Translations under genes and position numbers: made by a program | Assembly (NCBI GenBank): GCA_022828595.1 | Contig: JAKGHH010000003.1 | Coordinates: 60,439,759-60,503,758 of the forward strand | DNA from: Nelumbo lutea | Taxonomy: Eukaryota > Streptophyta > Magnoliopsida > Proteales > Nelumbonaceae | Direction of reading: 5' to 3' | DNA: 64,000 nt | Shown: positions 49,458-60,522 of the stretch, piece by piece | Layout: each line of letters begins with the position of its first letter | How positions within the stretch are numbered: position 1 is the first letter of the stretch | Notes under the pieces: model-generated | Told to the model about the DNA's origin: nothing | Database searches by the model: none | Seen by the model: only the letters and a program-made list of their open reading frames with translations

Positions 49458-51487
49458 GGGAAAATTCCATATTAGTACCCTGTACTTTGGGTCTAGTGCC
49501 ACTTTGGACCCCAAACTTTAAAATGCAACAATTTAGTACTCGATCTTTCAAAATGTGACAATCTAGTACTTGCTATTGACCAACCATTATCTTCAAGTGT
49601 CATCTAACTCTCTTTATTGGTGTGTCCGGAAGCGCATCATTGAACACCCTAGAACACCAGTTTAAACATTTATAAATTTTACCATTTCTCAAACAACTAC
49701 TAATGTAGTAAATGGGTGTGAACGGGTCGTATCCATAGGGAAGCAAGTGAAAAATTAATATATACTTAGATCCGGACAAGAGAATACAATTGAGAATTGC
49801 AAAAAATAAGAAAATAGAATTTATTATTGCTGAAATTAAATGTTTCGAATTTAAACAAGACAATAAATAAAAATCAGAATATAATAAAGTATGGGAATCA
49901 ACAAAGGAAATAAATGAAATAAATAAAAAAATGATCCAGCATCCGGATCTGGTGGTGGTACTTGCAGATCGGCCAGGCAGCTTTCAGAAACCCCTCCTGA
50001 CAAGAACCAAGCATTTGTTCTTTGTACAACCCCCGAACCCCTCGAGACACCTTAGCCTTGAACCAAATAAATTTAGATATGCAAAACAAGGAAATGAATA
50101 AGAATTAAATCTAAAAGATTGTAGAAATAAAAATAACGGAAAAGAAAATAAAGAAAAGAAAAGAATGGTTGATCAGATCCAGTGGTGGTAGTTGCAGATT
50201 GGTTGAATAATTTGCAAGAACCCCTCCTGATAAGATCTAGGCGTCCTCCCCTTCTACAACCCTTGAACTCTTCAAGAAACCTTAGCCTTGTTAACTGGGT
50301 GAATTGACCAACCCCTTCTATAGGGCCCCTGGGACCCTTTTTATAGAGAAGGTTGACCACAACTGAAAATATGGAGAAGGATGGGGGGCGGAAGCTAGGA
50401 TTTAGAAAAGGTAGGGACGCCCTAGGGTTTCTAATGGATGGAGAAGATGGTTTTGGGGTGATCTTATGGCTGAAAATGGAAGGAGAGGGCATCCAATATT
50501 ATGTATGGCTGAGATTTGGGCACACAAAAATGGAGCGTGTAGATTAGAACATCTAGGGTTGAAGGGTTAAGACTAAAAGAATAGGTGGTGTCCTATATTG
50601 AACGGTTGGGATATAAGATGGAGGGAATGGCTGAGATTTGGAGGTGAGGGGCTGAATGGTGAGGATTAGCAGAGTAGGTGGCACCCTAGGGTTTAAAAGC
50701 TATAAAGGAGAGCCATAAAATGAGTGGTTGAGATTAAAAGAGGTGGAGGGTGGAGATTAAGCACCTAGGGGCGGTTAGGGTTTGCTAAGAGTGAAAGGAT
50801 TAGGTTAAAAAGGCTTCGTAGGGTTTGCTAAGGAGAGAGGAGCATGGTAATACAATAGGATGGGCGCCAACTGGGTTTAGCAGATAGGAGGTGCCCTCCT
50901 GTTCTCAGTTCTTTACGAAAGCACCCATTTGCTCAACTGGTCTTCACACCAACTTCCCAAAAACTGCACTTCAGCTTAGAAAGCTTCCGAATTTTCTACA
51001 TAATATGCACAAAGACCCTCAGAGGTCACATAAGTGATTTCAATTGGAAAAATGATACACTTTGGCTATTCTAAGGTTGAAAATAACCCAGAATTAATGT
51101 CCTTAAGGCATCAAGATGCAGGGTTATCATTTACCAACCATCCAAACATTGACAAAAAATGAACAGTCCCAAATCCTTGTCTCTTTTGTTCAAGAAAGTT
51201 GTGGTCACCAGAATGCACATAGAAACATAAACCTAACTTTCTTGTATAAAGGAAGCAAGGATTTGAGACTGTTCATTTTTATCAACATGTGGATAGAAAT
51301 TAGATGACACTCAAAGGGCATTTGTGTCTTTTCAAATGTCACTTAGCGGTTGGTTAACAGATTAGTTAATGATAGGCACTGGATTGACACATTTTGAAAG
51401 TTCGGGTACTAAATTGTTGTGTTTTAAAGTTCGGGGACCAAAATGGAACTAGGCCCAAAGTATAGGGTACTAATCGAGAATTTTTCC
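49458..51487. mobile_element. Mutator-like long-TIR element interrupted by an Athila-type solo LTR
   Basis: The left end GGGAAAATTCCATATTAGTA and reversed right end GGAAAAATTCTCGATTAGTA are flanked by CCAAAAAAA on both sides (49449-49457 and 51488-51496), a perfect 9-bp duplication. Arms of about 200 bp are inverted copies of each other (accccaaactttaaaatg against cattttaaagtt-type sequence). It is the same family as 39849-40247. A 1.5-kb LTR lies at 49618-51129; without it the element is about 515 bp. No transposase. Confidence 0.9.
49618..51129 (-). mobile_element. Athila-like solo LTR (1512 bp) nested in the Mutator-like element
   Basis: On the minus strand it runs from TGATAACCCTGCATCTTGAT to CCGGACACACCA. 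It is flanked by TTTAT (49613-49617) and TTTAC (51130-51134), a 5-bp duplication with one mismatch. Removing LTR and one TSD copy gives ctcttta(c/t)caaccatcc, which matches the uninterrupted relative at 39849 (ctctttatcaaccctcc). It contains an internal direct repeat (about 49930-50090 and 50165-50340, both with ttgcagat and cccctcctga). TATA-like CTATAAAAAGG is on the minus strand near 50345. Confidence 0.9.
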
Positions 51488-51952
51488 CCAAAAAAACAAT
51501 CATATAGAGATATAATCAGCTATTTTAGAGAAGAAATTTCTTCTAAAATAAAAGTGCGGAGTTAGTAAGAGGATTGTATTTGAAAGAATAAAAAGTGGAA
51601 AGAATTTGAAATCGAACTTCGATTGTTTTGGAGCTGAAACTCGAGGCAACGGTGATCAAAATGCAAAGAAATCGATCTCTTTGGGGTAAAAGTAGGATGA
51701 GAAAAAAATCAGAAGTCATACCTCAACTTAAAAGAAGTGGTAATGGAATGAGTGCAATCCTTTATAAGGATGAAACTCGCACGTCTTTGCCACTTCTTTC
51801 ATTTTAACAACATGAACTTGTCGATGTGGACGACATATTCTTCAACTATAAAATTGCAAAAATTTACCGAATACGATGACAGATTCTTCAATAGCCAGAC
51901 ACGCATAGTCATGGAGAGTGAATTGCGCAAATTAATATATAATGTTCATAAA

Positions 51953-53676
51953 TCTATACTACTTTAAAAAACACAAATAGATTCAGTAATATTTCTGGAA
52001 TTTTTTGAGGATAAAATTTACCCTTCCATATTTAAATTTATTGATAAAACATAAGGGCAAAATGGTAATCAATTATTAATATTAAATGAATTGAAAAGAG
52101 ACAATTATAAGATATTCAATGCATTCGATTTCCTCTCATTAAATCCAACACTTAAAGTATTAATTTTCATTCACCTTCATTGAATCATATATTTAAGGAA
52201 TTTTTATTTCTTCTCATCATTAAATTCTATTAATTAAGTCCATACATAATAAATTAATAATTCCAATAACATACTTTTAAAATCTACTTGAAAAAATAGT
52301 GTTTTCATCTAGGCAGATGCAAGAAATTAAACCATTTTGGGTTAAATGGGCCAATCCATGTTGTCACAATTAAATAATAAAATTGAAAAATAGATAAATT
52401 GCAAAAAATAAAGAAATTATAAAAATTTGGGAACATTTTTAACATTATATACGTGACATATTAAACAATAATAAGTATGATAAATAAGAAATGTTTTTAT
52501 TAATGATGAAAATGAAATGTAAAATTTAAAACCAATTAGAAATAAAACTATTTTCCTATTCTGTCTCATTAAATCTCATATTAAGCTATATTCTCTTATT
52601 AAATCTACAAAATTAATTTTAATATTATAAAAATAAATATTTTGAAAAAAAAAGACTATTTTCTTCCCTCCCAATTGTAGGTAAGCAATTCAACCATTTT
52701 GGGTCAAATGGGTTAATAAATAATATCATAATTAAATAATAAAAATAAAAATATATAAAATATATAATACAAAAAATAAAAAGGGTTGGACATATATCTA
52801 ATATTGCGTATTCATTATACTAAACAAAATTGCATATGAAATGTAAGAAGTAATTTTATTGATGATGAAAATGGAATGCATGTCAAAGTTAAAATCAACC
52901 TATAAATGAAATGATGTCATAGTTAAATAATAAAACATTTAAAAATAGAAATATAAATAATAACAAAAAAAAAAGAAAAATCTGGGCACATATCTAATGT
53001 TATATATTCATAAAAATAAATATTGGGCACATCTCTAATAATATACATTCATTATCAATGATGAAAATGTAATTTAAAATTTAGTGTCAACCTATAAATA
53101 ACATTATTTTCATTTTTGGGTTGTGGATTAGTGGTTTGGGTCAAATGCATTAGCCGATGGTGGATCAATGATAAGTAAAAATTAATGTACAAATAATCAA
53201 AAGAATATATAAAAAATATATATTAATTATGTCAAACAAGAATTAAGTATGATAAGTAAAAATTATTTATATAATGTAAATGATATGCAATTTAAAACAA
53301 ATTCAAAAGTAAAGCTAATTTCTTATGTAGATGGTGGATCAATGATCCAACTTTTCAAAGAAACTCATGATTTCATAATTGAATAATAAATATTTAAAAA
53401 AGATAGAACACAAAACAATGAAAAAGTAAAAACTTCTATCACATTTGGGAACATTTATAATGTTATATATTCATCATAATATATAAAAATAATTTTTAAA
53501 ATAAAATTTATTTTTATTTATAGAAAAGTGGAATACAAAATTTAATAATAATAATTGTTATTATCAATTGTTACTTTTGTTAATTATCAATTTTTATCTT
53601 ACTATGATATATCTAAAATTCAAGTAATTAATATGAAAAAAAGTTCTCACATGTAGTGCACATACTTAATTACTAG
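51953..53676 (+). mobile_element. Helitron-like non-autonomous element, very AT-rich (about 1.72 kb)
   Basis: The candidate 5' end is A^TCTATACTACTTTAAAAAAC at 51953 and the candidate 3' end is catgtagtgcacatac...ATTACTAG^T at 53676, with the insertion between A and T expected of Helitrons and a weak hairpin before CTAG. Plant Helitron ends often read TCTATACTA... and ...CTAGT. The body has at least four degenerate units of gatgaaaatgaaatgtaaaatttaaaa type. No Rep/helicase is present. Confidence 0.4.
52320..53540. repeat. Degenerate AT-rich repeats within the Helitron-like element
   Basis: Copies of a unit ending in gatgaaaatgRaatgYaaaattt occur near 52503, 52863, 53060, 53276 and 53523. A second landmark, accattttgggt(t/c)aaatgg, occurs near 52332 and 52693. 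Spacing is 200-360 bp, so units have variable deletions. Confidence 0.65.
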
Positions 53677-53978
53677 TTAAATAAAAAGGTAAAATAAATT
53701 AGAAAAGAGTAGTTTGGGCATTTAGAAATTTTTAAATAGTTTGACAAAAATCTTTTTCGAAGTTAGTATGGCTAATGGAGGGGATCTTTGTCTAGCAAAC
53801 AAAGTTTAGTATGTTTTTATTGCAAAAAAGTGCAGGGGGTCTTCGTCACTGACCCCATAGTAGGGGGTTGTTATTTACCCTATACTTTTTGTATTAACAA
53901 CAAATTCAATGAGGCCATAACTATTTTATTTAAAAAATATATGATGTATTTCATATGTATAGTTTATATAAGAAATAT

Positions 53979-54010
53979 ACTAGTGGAGGGGTCCCTGCTT
54001 CGTAGTGGCT
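53979..54010 (-). mobile_element. Helitron-like 3' terminus, second family (minus strand)
   Basis: The minus strand reads GAAGCAGGGACCCCTCCACTAGTAT. The same terminus, GAAGCAGGGCCCCTCTACTAGTAT, occurs at 56714-56735. The GGG(A)CCC hairpin followed by CTAG then T fits a Helitron end. The 5' ends were not identified. Confidence 0.35.
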
Positions 54011-54259
54011 GGAGTGGAATTGCAACATTGCTATTTGCTACATTAAAAAAGATTATGGTTTCTAAATAAGAAACTTGCAATTATATGTACTCAAGTCTTG
54101 AAACTCATATAAAGACTTAAAAGATATCATCATGTGCTCATTTTTTAAATATTGCTTCAACAAAGCATCTCATATAAAAGAATACGATCATACATTGATA
54201 GTTCTGAGTTCTACTTCATAACTGTCCTTTGTTTAAGATTGAGAACTCCTAGTTGACCC

Positions 54260-57200
54260 AGACAGTAGGACCGTTCGGCCCGAGAACTGTCTAGGCAACC
54301 AGTTCTGTTTTACTCCAAACTTGGTCCCTAGCAAAAAATTGTTGAATTAGTCAATGACCCATTGACCCGATTGGTCAAACCATCGACTCATTGACCTGTT
54401 CAACGATTCTTGTCCTTTTTTTTTTTTAACTTTTGTTTTCAAAATGGGACATCTGTTTGAACTAGATTGTCGAACCATCGACTTGGAAACTGGTGGCTAG
54501 AACGGTTTTGTTTTCGGGGTTGTTCTTTCTAGATATCAATAATTAGACAAAATAACTTTGTAGTTATAGTCATGGGAAGGGTAGACATTCCAAGGGATTT
54601 CAAAACCTTGAAAGATAAATCCAAAGTGACCTTAAACACACAAAAATTGGCGGTAAATCCCCCAAACTAGAAAAGCCAAGGAAAAAAATTTAGAAAATCA
54701 AGTCCAAAGTTCCGCTTTGATATGGAGCTAAACATATATGCAATCAAAGAAAGAGACAAAGATCATCTTGTAAAAAAATGAAAAAAAACATTGCACAAGA
54801 AAACCCAAAGAAAAAACAAAAGGGAAGAAATAAAATGGTGGTAAACCCTAGATCGTATATGCTCGAATAAAGCCAACACTAAAAGAAACCTTTGAATAGT
54901 GAAAATCCAAAAACATAAAAAACCATGGTTTTCGAACCGTCATTGACTTGGATAGGTGGACATTTTGGCCCAAGAACTGTCTAGGCATTTGGTTCCGTTT
55001 TACCCCAATCTCGGTTCTTGGCCAAAAATCGTTGAATCGACCAATGACCCATTGATCTGGGTAGTCGAACTGTCGACCCGTTAACCCGTTCAATGGTTTT
55101 TAACCTTTTTTTATTTTTTTTAATTGGGAAACGTCTAGTCAACCGGTTTTGTTTTATCCCAATCCCGGTCCTTGGCCAAAAACCATTGAAATGGTCAATG
55201 ACCCATTGACCTGGGCAGTCGAACTGTCGACCCGTTGTCTCATTCAATGGTTTTTGGCTGTTTTTTTTTTTTTTTTTTATTTTTGCTGTTAGAACGGGCC
55301 ATCCATTCAAACTGGATGGTCTAATTGTCGACCTGAAAATTGGTGGCCGGAATAATTCCGCTTTCGAATTGTATGATTCACATGCTCGAATGGCATAACA
55401 CGTATGATACTATTTAATGGACCTCACACACTCAACTTTTTGCCTGTAACTTTTGTTGAAGAAGAAGACCAAACACACACACACATACACACAAAAAAAA
55501 AAGCAGAAAATGAAAAAAAGGACATATCGCACACGCTCAAACAAAGCTAATGGTAGAAGAAACCTTTGAATATTGAAAATCCAAAAGCATAAAAAACCAT
55601 GATTTTCAAACCGTCTTTGACCCAGACAGACGAACATTTTTGCCGAGGAATCGTCCAGGCAACCGGTTCCATTTTACCTCAATCCCGATCCCTAGCCAAA
55701 AACCATTGAATCGATCAATGACCCATTGACCCGGGTGGCCGAATTGTCGACCCGTTAACCTGTTCAATGGTTTTGACCGTATTTTTATTTATTTTTAATT
55801 AGGAACCATCTAGGCAACCATGGTTCCATTTTATCCCAATCCCGGTGCCTGGCCAAAAACCGTTGAATCAGTTAATGACCACCCGAGCGATCAAACCGTT
55901 GACCCGTTGACCCATTCAATGGTTTTTGGTCATTTTTTTTTTAATTTTTGTTGTTAGAATGGGTCGTCTGTTCGAACCGGACAGTTGAACCATTGACCCA
56001 AAAACTAGTGGCTAGAACGGTTCCATTTTCGGGTCATATGAGTCACACGATTGGTTGAACCATTGCCTGTAATTTTTGTTGTCATAATGGGTCGTCCATT
56101 CGAACCAGATAGTCGGACTGTCATTTTTTTATTTTTTTAATTGGAAACCATCCATGCAACTGGTTCTGTTTTACCCCAATCCCGAACCCTAACCAAAAAC
56201 CGTTGAATCGACCAATGACCCATTGACCCTAGTGGTCAAACCATCGACCTGTTGACCTATTCAATGGTTTTTGGCCGTTTTATTTTATTTTTAATTTTTA
56301 TTGTCAAAATGGGTCGTCCGTTCAAACTGGACGATCGAACTGTCGACCCAAAAATCGGTGGCCATAACGCTTTCGTTTTCGGGTCATATAAGTTATGCAC
56401 TCAATTGACATAACACGTATGGTACTGCTTAATGGACCTCACACACTCAATTTTTTTCCTATAATTTTTGTTGTCAAAATGGATTGTCCGTTCTAACTGG
56501 ACGGTCGAACCGTCAACCTAAAAACCGGTGGCCAGAACGGTTCCATAATTTTTTTCTTGTAATTTTTGTTGTTAGAATAGGCCATTCTTTCAAACTAGAC
56601 AGTCGAACCGTCAACCCAAAACCAATGGCATATATATATATATATATATATATATTAAAGGGTTGCCATTTGACGAAAGGGGAGACCCAACCCTATCCAT
56701 TTAATAGATATATACTAGTAGAGGGGCCCTGCTTCATAGGGGATGGAATGGAACCGTTGACCCGTTGACCCAGTCCCTGGCCAAAAACCGTTGAATTGGT
56801 CAATGACCCATTGACCTGAGCGGTCGAACTGTCGAGCCGTTGACCCATTCAATGGCTTTTGGCCATCTTTTTATTTATTTATTTTTAATTGGGAGCCATC
56901 TAGGCAACCAGTTCCGTTTTATCCTAATCTCGGTCCTTGGCCAAAAATCATTGAATTGATCAATGACCCATTGACCCAGGCGGTCAAACCATTGACCCAT
57001 TTAGTGGTTTTTAGTCATTTTTTTTATCTTTTTTAATTTTTTTGTCACAACGGACCATCCGTTTGAACCAAACAGTTGAACCGTCGACCCGAAAACCAGT
57101 GGCTAGAATGATTTTGTTTTTAAGTCGTATGAGTCACATGATCGAATGACATGTATGGTACTACTTAATGGACCTCACACTCAATTTTTTGCTTGTAATT

Positions 57201-57690
57201 TTTTGGGAACTGTCTAAGCAACCAATTCCGTTTTACTCCAATCCTAGTCCCTGGCCAAAAACCGTTAAATCGATCAATGACCCATTGACTCGAGTGGTCG
57301 AACTGTTAACCTGTTGACCCATTCAATGGTTTTTGGCCTTTTTTTATTTTTAAAAATTTTGTTCTCAGAACTGGTTGTCCATTCAAACCAGGCAGTTGAA
57401 CCGTCAAATTGAAAACTGGTAGGTAGAACGCTTCCATTTTTGGTCATATGAGTTACATGCTCAAATGACATAACACGTACGATAATGCTTAATGGACCTT
57501 ACATACTCAAATTTTTTCCTGTAATTTTTGTTGTCAGAATGGGTCATCCATTCGAACCGGATGATCGAACCGTTGACCTGAAAACCAGTGGTCAGAACGG
57601 TTCCGTAATTTTTTTCTTGTAATTTTTGTTATCAGAATGGGCCATTCGTTCGATCTGGACGGTCGAACCGTTGGTTGTCAGAACATTATT
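54260..57690. repeat. Large degenerate modular repeat array ('gacccattgacc' / 'agaacggttccg' modules), about 3.4 kb
   Basis: Module 1 reads approximately ggccaaaaaccgttgaatcg, accaatgacccattgaccc, ggtcgaaccgtcgacccg, ttcaatggtttttggcc. It occurs nine times, starting near 54330, 55018, 55172, 55690, 55850, 56195, 56770, 56940 and 57250. Module 2 (ttgttgtcagaacgggtcgt, ccgttcgaaccggacggtcg, accggtggccagaacggttc) occurs about ten times between them. A third module (cacatgctcgaatgacataa, cacgtatggtactgcttaat, ggacctcacacactcaattt) recurs at about 55380, 56400, 57130 and 57460. Poly(T) runs separate the modules. No coding sequence is found. Confidence 0.85.
56634..56656. repeat. (TA)n microsatellite within the modular array
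   Basis: About 11 TA units between two array modules, beside the Helitron-like terminus at 56714. Confidence 0.95.
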
Positions 57691-58110
57691 AACAACATTT
57701 ATTAATAATAGTAAGTAATTATACTATTTAATTAAATAATCATTAGTGATAGTTTTAATAATATTATTTAGTTATTTTTAATATAACAATAAATATTAAA
57801 TTTATGAATAGGATTTATTAACAATATTCATTAAATTAATAATTACCAAAATTAAATTAAATTAACAATATTTATCAATAATAGTCAATAATTATAATAT
57901 TTTATTAAATAATCAATAGCAATACTTTTAATAACATTTTAATTATTTTTAATATAACAATAATTACTAAATTTATTAACAATATTTATAATAACAGTAA
58001 TTATTAATTATAATTACTAATTATATATTTATTAAATTACTGTAATAATCAATAATTATTAAATTAAAGTAATTTATAATAGCAGTGATAATCAGTAATG
58101 ACTGTTATAT
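57680..58110. repeat. AT-only region with two degenerate direct copies
   Basis: Copy 1 (about 57687-57817) and copy 2 (about 57862-57990) share aacaa(c/t)atttat(t/c)aataatagt, attaaataatcaatagYaata and atttttaatataacaata. Composition is over 85% A+T. Confidence 0.75.
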
Positions 58111-58509
58111 TACTGGGTTGCTCTCAGTGAGAATCCATTTCTAGCACAAAGAAAGCACCCCTATCCTATATATATATAATATTTTATTAAATACTTATTA
58201 AGATCAAATAACTCACGAGTAGCTTGACACAATTTAACATTCTAAGGGTTTTCCCTAAACTTAAAATACAGCAAAACTTATGTCTAGGAATCCTCTCGTG
58301 GTAGAGATTGGAATTATTATAGGATCCGTAGAAAAAAAATGTAAAGATAAAAAGGTTCATGATTCATACACCAATATTTTTCAACCTGTTTTCTTTTTTT
58401 TGGTGGAATAACTGTTATATTAAGAAGTTAGTTGAACAGAAATTAAATAAGAAAGTTTCATGAGATTATGCATTAAATTATATGTGACAAGACTACAAGA
58501 AGAAACAAA

Positions 58510-59380
58510 ATGACTCAGAGTGGCATGATGCTTAAGAGTGTTCTGATGGATATTTTTGTCTTTACCTTGCTTACTTCCTCAGGTAATTCCATTATTTATT
58601 CTTTGTCTTTGACTTGGCTATTGGGGTTAAGGAATTCTAACCCCATAGCATGTTACTTATAGGTCCTTGCATGGGGACATAAGACTGGTGTTGGATCTAG
58701 CCAGTAGGGGTGTCAATTGGACTGATTTGGCCCAATCCGATTCAGTCCAATGTCAGTTTATTACATACGGATCAGGTCCAATCAAATTCAATAAATATTT
58801 TGGTCCATTTTGGATCAGTCCAATTCTATGTTTAGACCGTCTAATCTGTTTAAATTTGTTTCATTTTAGATTAATTCTAACCTAAATCTGGTTCATTGAC
58901 ACCTACATTCCAATCTCCCATAAATGGATTAGATATTGATTCAATCCAATCCAATTCAATATAAATTCATTATGGATGGACTAGGTCCAATCAAATCCAA
59001 TAAATACTTTGGACCATTAAATCTGAACTGGTCCAATTCAATATCTTGTTGGTCCGTCAAATCAATCCAAATTAATTTTGATTTGACAGGATCCAATCCA
59101 AAACGGATCCATTGACACCCCTAATACTAGCTAGGGCCCATACAATTCCCATTTCCCCAATGTCAAATATTTCATCCCACATTTTATGTATTCTAATGAA
59201 ACTAATTTCTATATTGCAGCACAAGGAATTGAAGAAAAGGCTACTGGATGGGTTTATTGCCAAGGGCCATGCTCAAATTTCCCTGATTGCCAAGCGACCT
59301 GTATTTCAAGAGGTTTCCCTAAAGGTGGAAAATGTATTCAACCAGGTGCTGGTGCAGCTTCTACTTGTTGTTCTAATTGA
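58510..59380 (+). CDS. Defensin-like (cysteine-rich) secreted peptide, 77 aa, two exons
   Basis: Exon 1 is 58510-58582 (ATG to G|GTAATT) and encodes a hydrophobic signal peptide (LMDIFVFTLLTSS). Exon 2 is 59220-59380 (after ATTGCAG) and completes the split alanine codon (phase 1), giving AQGIEEKATG as the mature N-terminus. Cysteines are at residues 38, 42, 48, 52, 63, 74 and 75. The CxxxC (48-52), the GGKC gamma-core (60-63) and the terminal CC match plant defensin-like (LCR/DEFL) peptides, and so does the gene layout of signal-peptide exon, intron, mature exon. Such peptides are exported and serve in defence or reproductive signalling; which applies here cannot be told. Seven cysteines is odd: members usually have eight, and the position after CC is Ser. 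The frame is intact across both exons. Confidence 0.8.
58583..59219 (+). other. Intron of the defensin-like gene (637 bp), largely occupied by a hAT MITE
   Basis: The GT donor is at 58583 and the AG acceptor at 59218-59219 with a T-rich approach (tttctatattgcag). The MITE at 58705-59123 makes up two thirds; without it the intron would be about 218 bp, nearer the usual size in this gene family. Confidence 0.75.
58705..59123. mobile_element. hAT-type MITE (419 bp) in the intron of the defensin-like gene
   Basis: TAGGGGTGTCAATTGGA at the left and TCCATTGACACCCCTA at the right form a near-perfect terminal inverted repeat. The interior has mirrored ggtccaatc / gattggacc blocks. Flanking CTAGCCAG (58697-58704) and CTAGCTAG (59127-59134) may be the 8-bp duplication, offset by three bases (ata) on the right. 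Confidence 0.8.
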
Positions 59381-59515
59381 TGAAACTTTGGGTAGTCCTA
59401 CCCTCGTCTAAACAATCTTGTTTCCAATAAGTGAGAGGGAGGGTTCTTTTTCAGATGCTAATTTTGTAGCATTTCATTCTCTTTATTAATTTGGAAAATC
59501 AAAAGGGTTGTGCCA

Positions 59516-59521
59516 AATAAA
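59516..59521 (+). terminator. Polyadenylation signal (AATAAA) of the defensin-like gene
   Basis: AATAAA lies 136 bp after the stop codon, in an AT-rich 3' region suitable for plant cleavage and polyadenylation. Confidence 0.5.
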
Positions 59522-59850
59522 ATTTCTGATATATCTATCTTTTTCAGAGTTCGCATCTCCTAAAATTTGTGTTCTGTACACTAACTAATAAAACTAATAA
59601 GAATTCATGAATATTTACCGAGCGGTTCTGATTGCTTAGTCCCAAGAAAGTGAATGTTCTGATATCATAATCACCCACTCTCATTTCTTTTTTGTTATGC
59701 CTCACCAATTAAAACCACATTAGTGAATTTTGATGAATTCTCATTTAATTTGATAGAATTTAACACCTTCAACAGCTGATGAATGAGGTTTTCCACCACA
59801 AACCCAATTTGTATAAGGAGCCAATTCCTGGATGGAAGACATTCTGGCAG

Positions 59851-60514
59851 TAGGGCTGCAAGTCGGGCCGGGTTAGGTCGGGTTGGGGCCAACTCTATCT
59901 CAACCCTAAGTTCTAAACCCTAATCCTAACCCAATCCAACCCTAACCCTATCCCTAACTAAATTCCTTCAACTTTCACTACATATATTAATATAATGTAT
60001 TTGTTTGTTGATGTTTTTTTCTTTCTTCTGGTACAAAATTCAGAAAAACAAGTGTTAGAAATGACTATAGTTTATTATGAGTTATGACTTATGATAGATC
60101 TTTCTTCGGTGGCAAACAACATAGAGGAGATGAAGAATAAAATTTTCAAAAAAAACATAAAATAATGTTATTAAGGTTTTAGTCTTTTTGATTAGGATTA
60201 AATGAAGTGATTATCTTAAAAGAAATACATGATACTATGTGGTGGGGGCTATACAAATATCATGCATCTAAACAAATCAATGTATATTATATATTACATA
60301 TAACATATATTTATATATTACATGTACTATAGAGTCGGGTTCAGATTGAGTCTGATTGGCTAAGGAATCAACACTAACCCAACCCAAAGTAAAATCGGGT
60401 TCATGAATTTCAACCCTAACCCTAGCCCGAAATCAACCCAACCCAACCCAATCCAACTTTTTCGGGTTGGGTTAGGGTTGGGTTCGAGCCAACCTGGCCC
60501 AAGTTGCAGCCTTA
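59851..60514. mobile_element. hAT-type MITE (664 bp) with perfect 8-bp target duplication
   Basis: Left end TAGGGCTGCAAGTCGGGCC and right end GGCCCAAGTTGCAGCCTTA. The flanks are TCTGGCAG on both sides (59843-59850 and 60515-60522). The interior contains gggttagggttggg-type inverted blocks that mimic telomere repeats. Confidence 0.9.
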
Positions 60515-60522
60515 TCTGGCAG

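Noticed and set aside
59900..60480. ccctaaccc / gggttaggg motifs that could suggest interstitial telomere repeats
   Set aside because: The motifs are degenerate and mirrored inside a hAT MITE with perfect 8-bp target duplication, so they belong to the element interior and not to a telomere.
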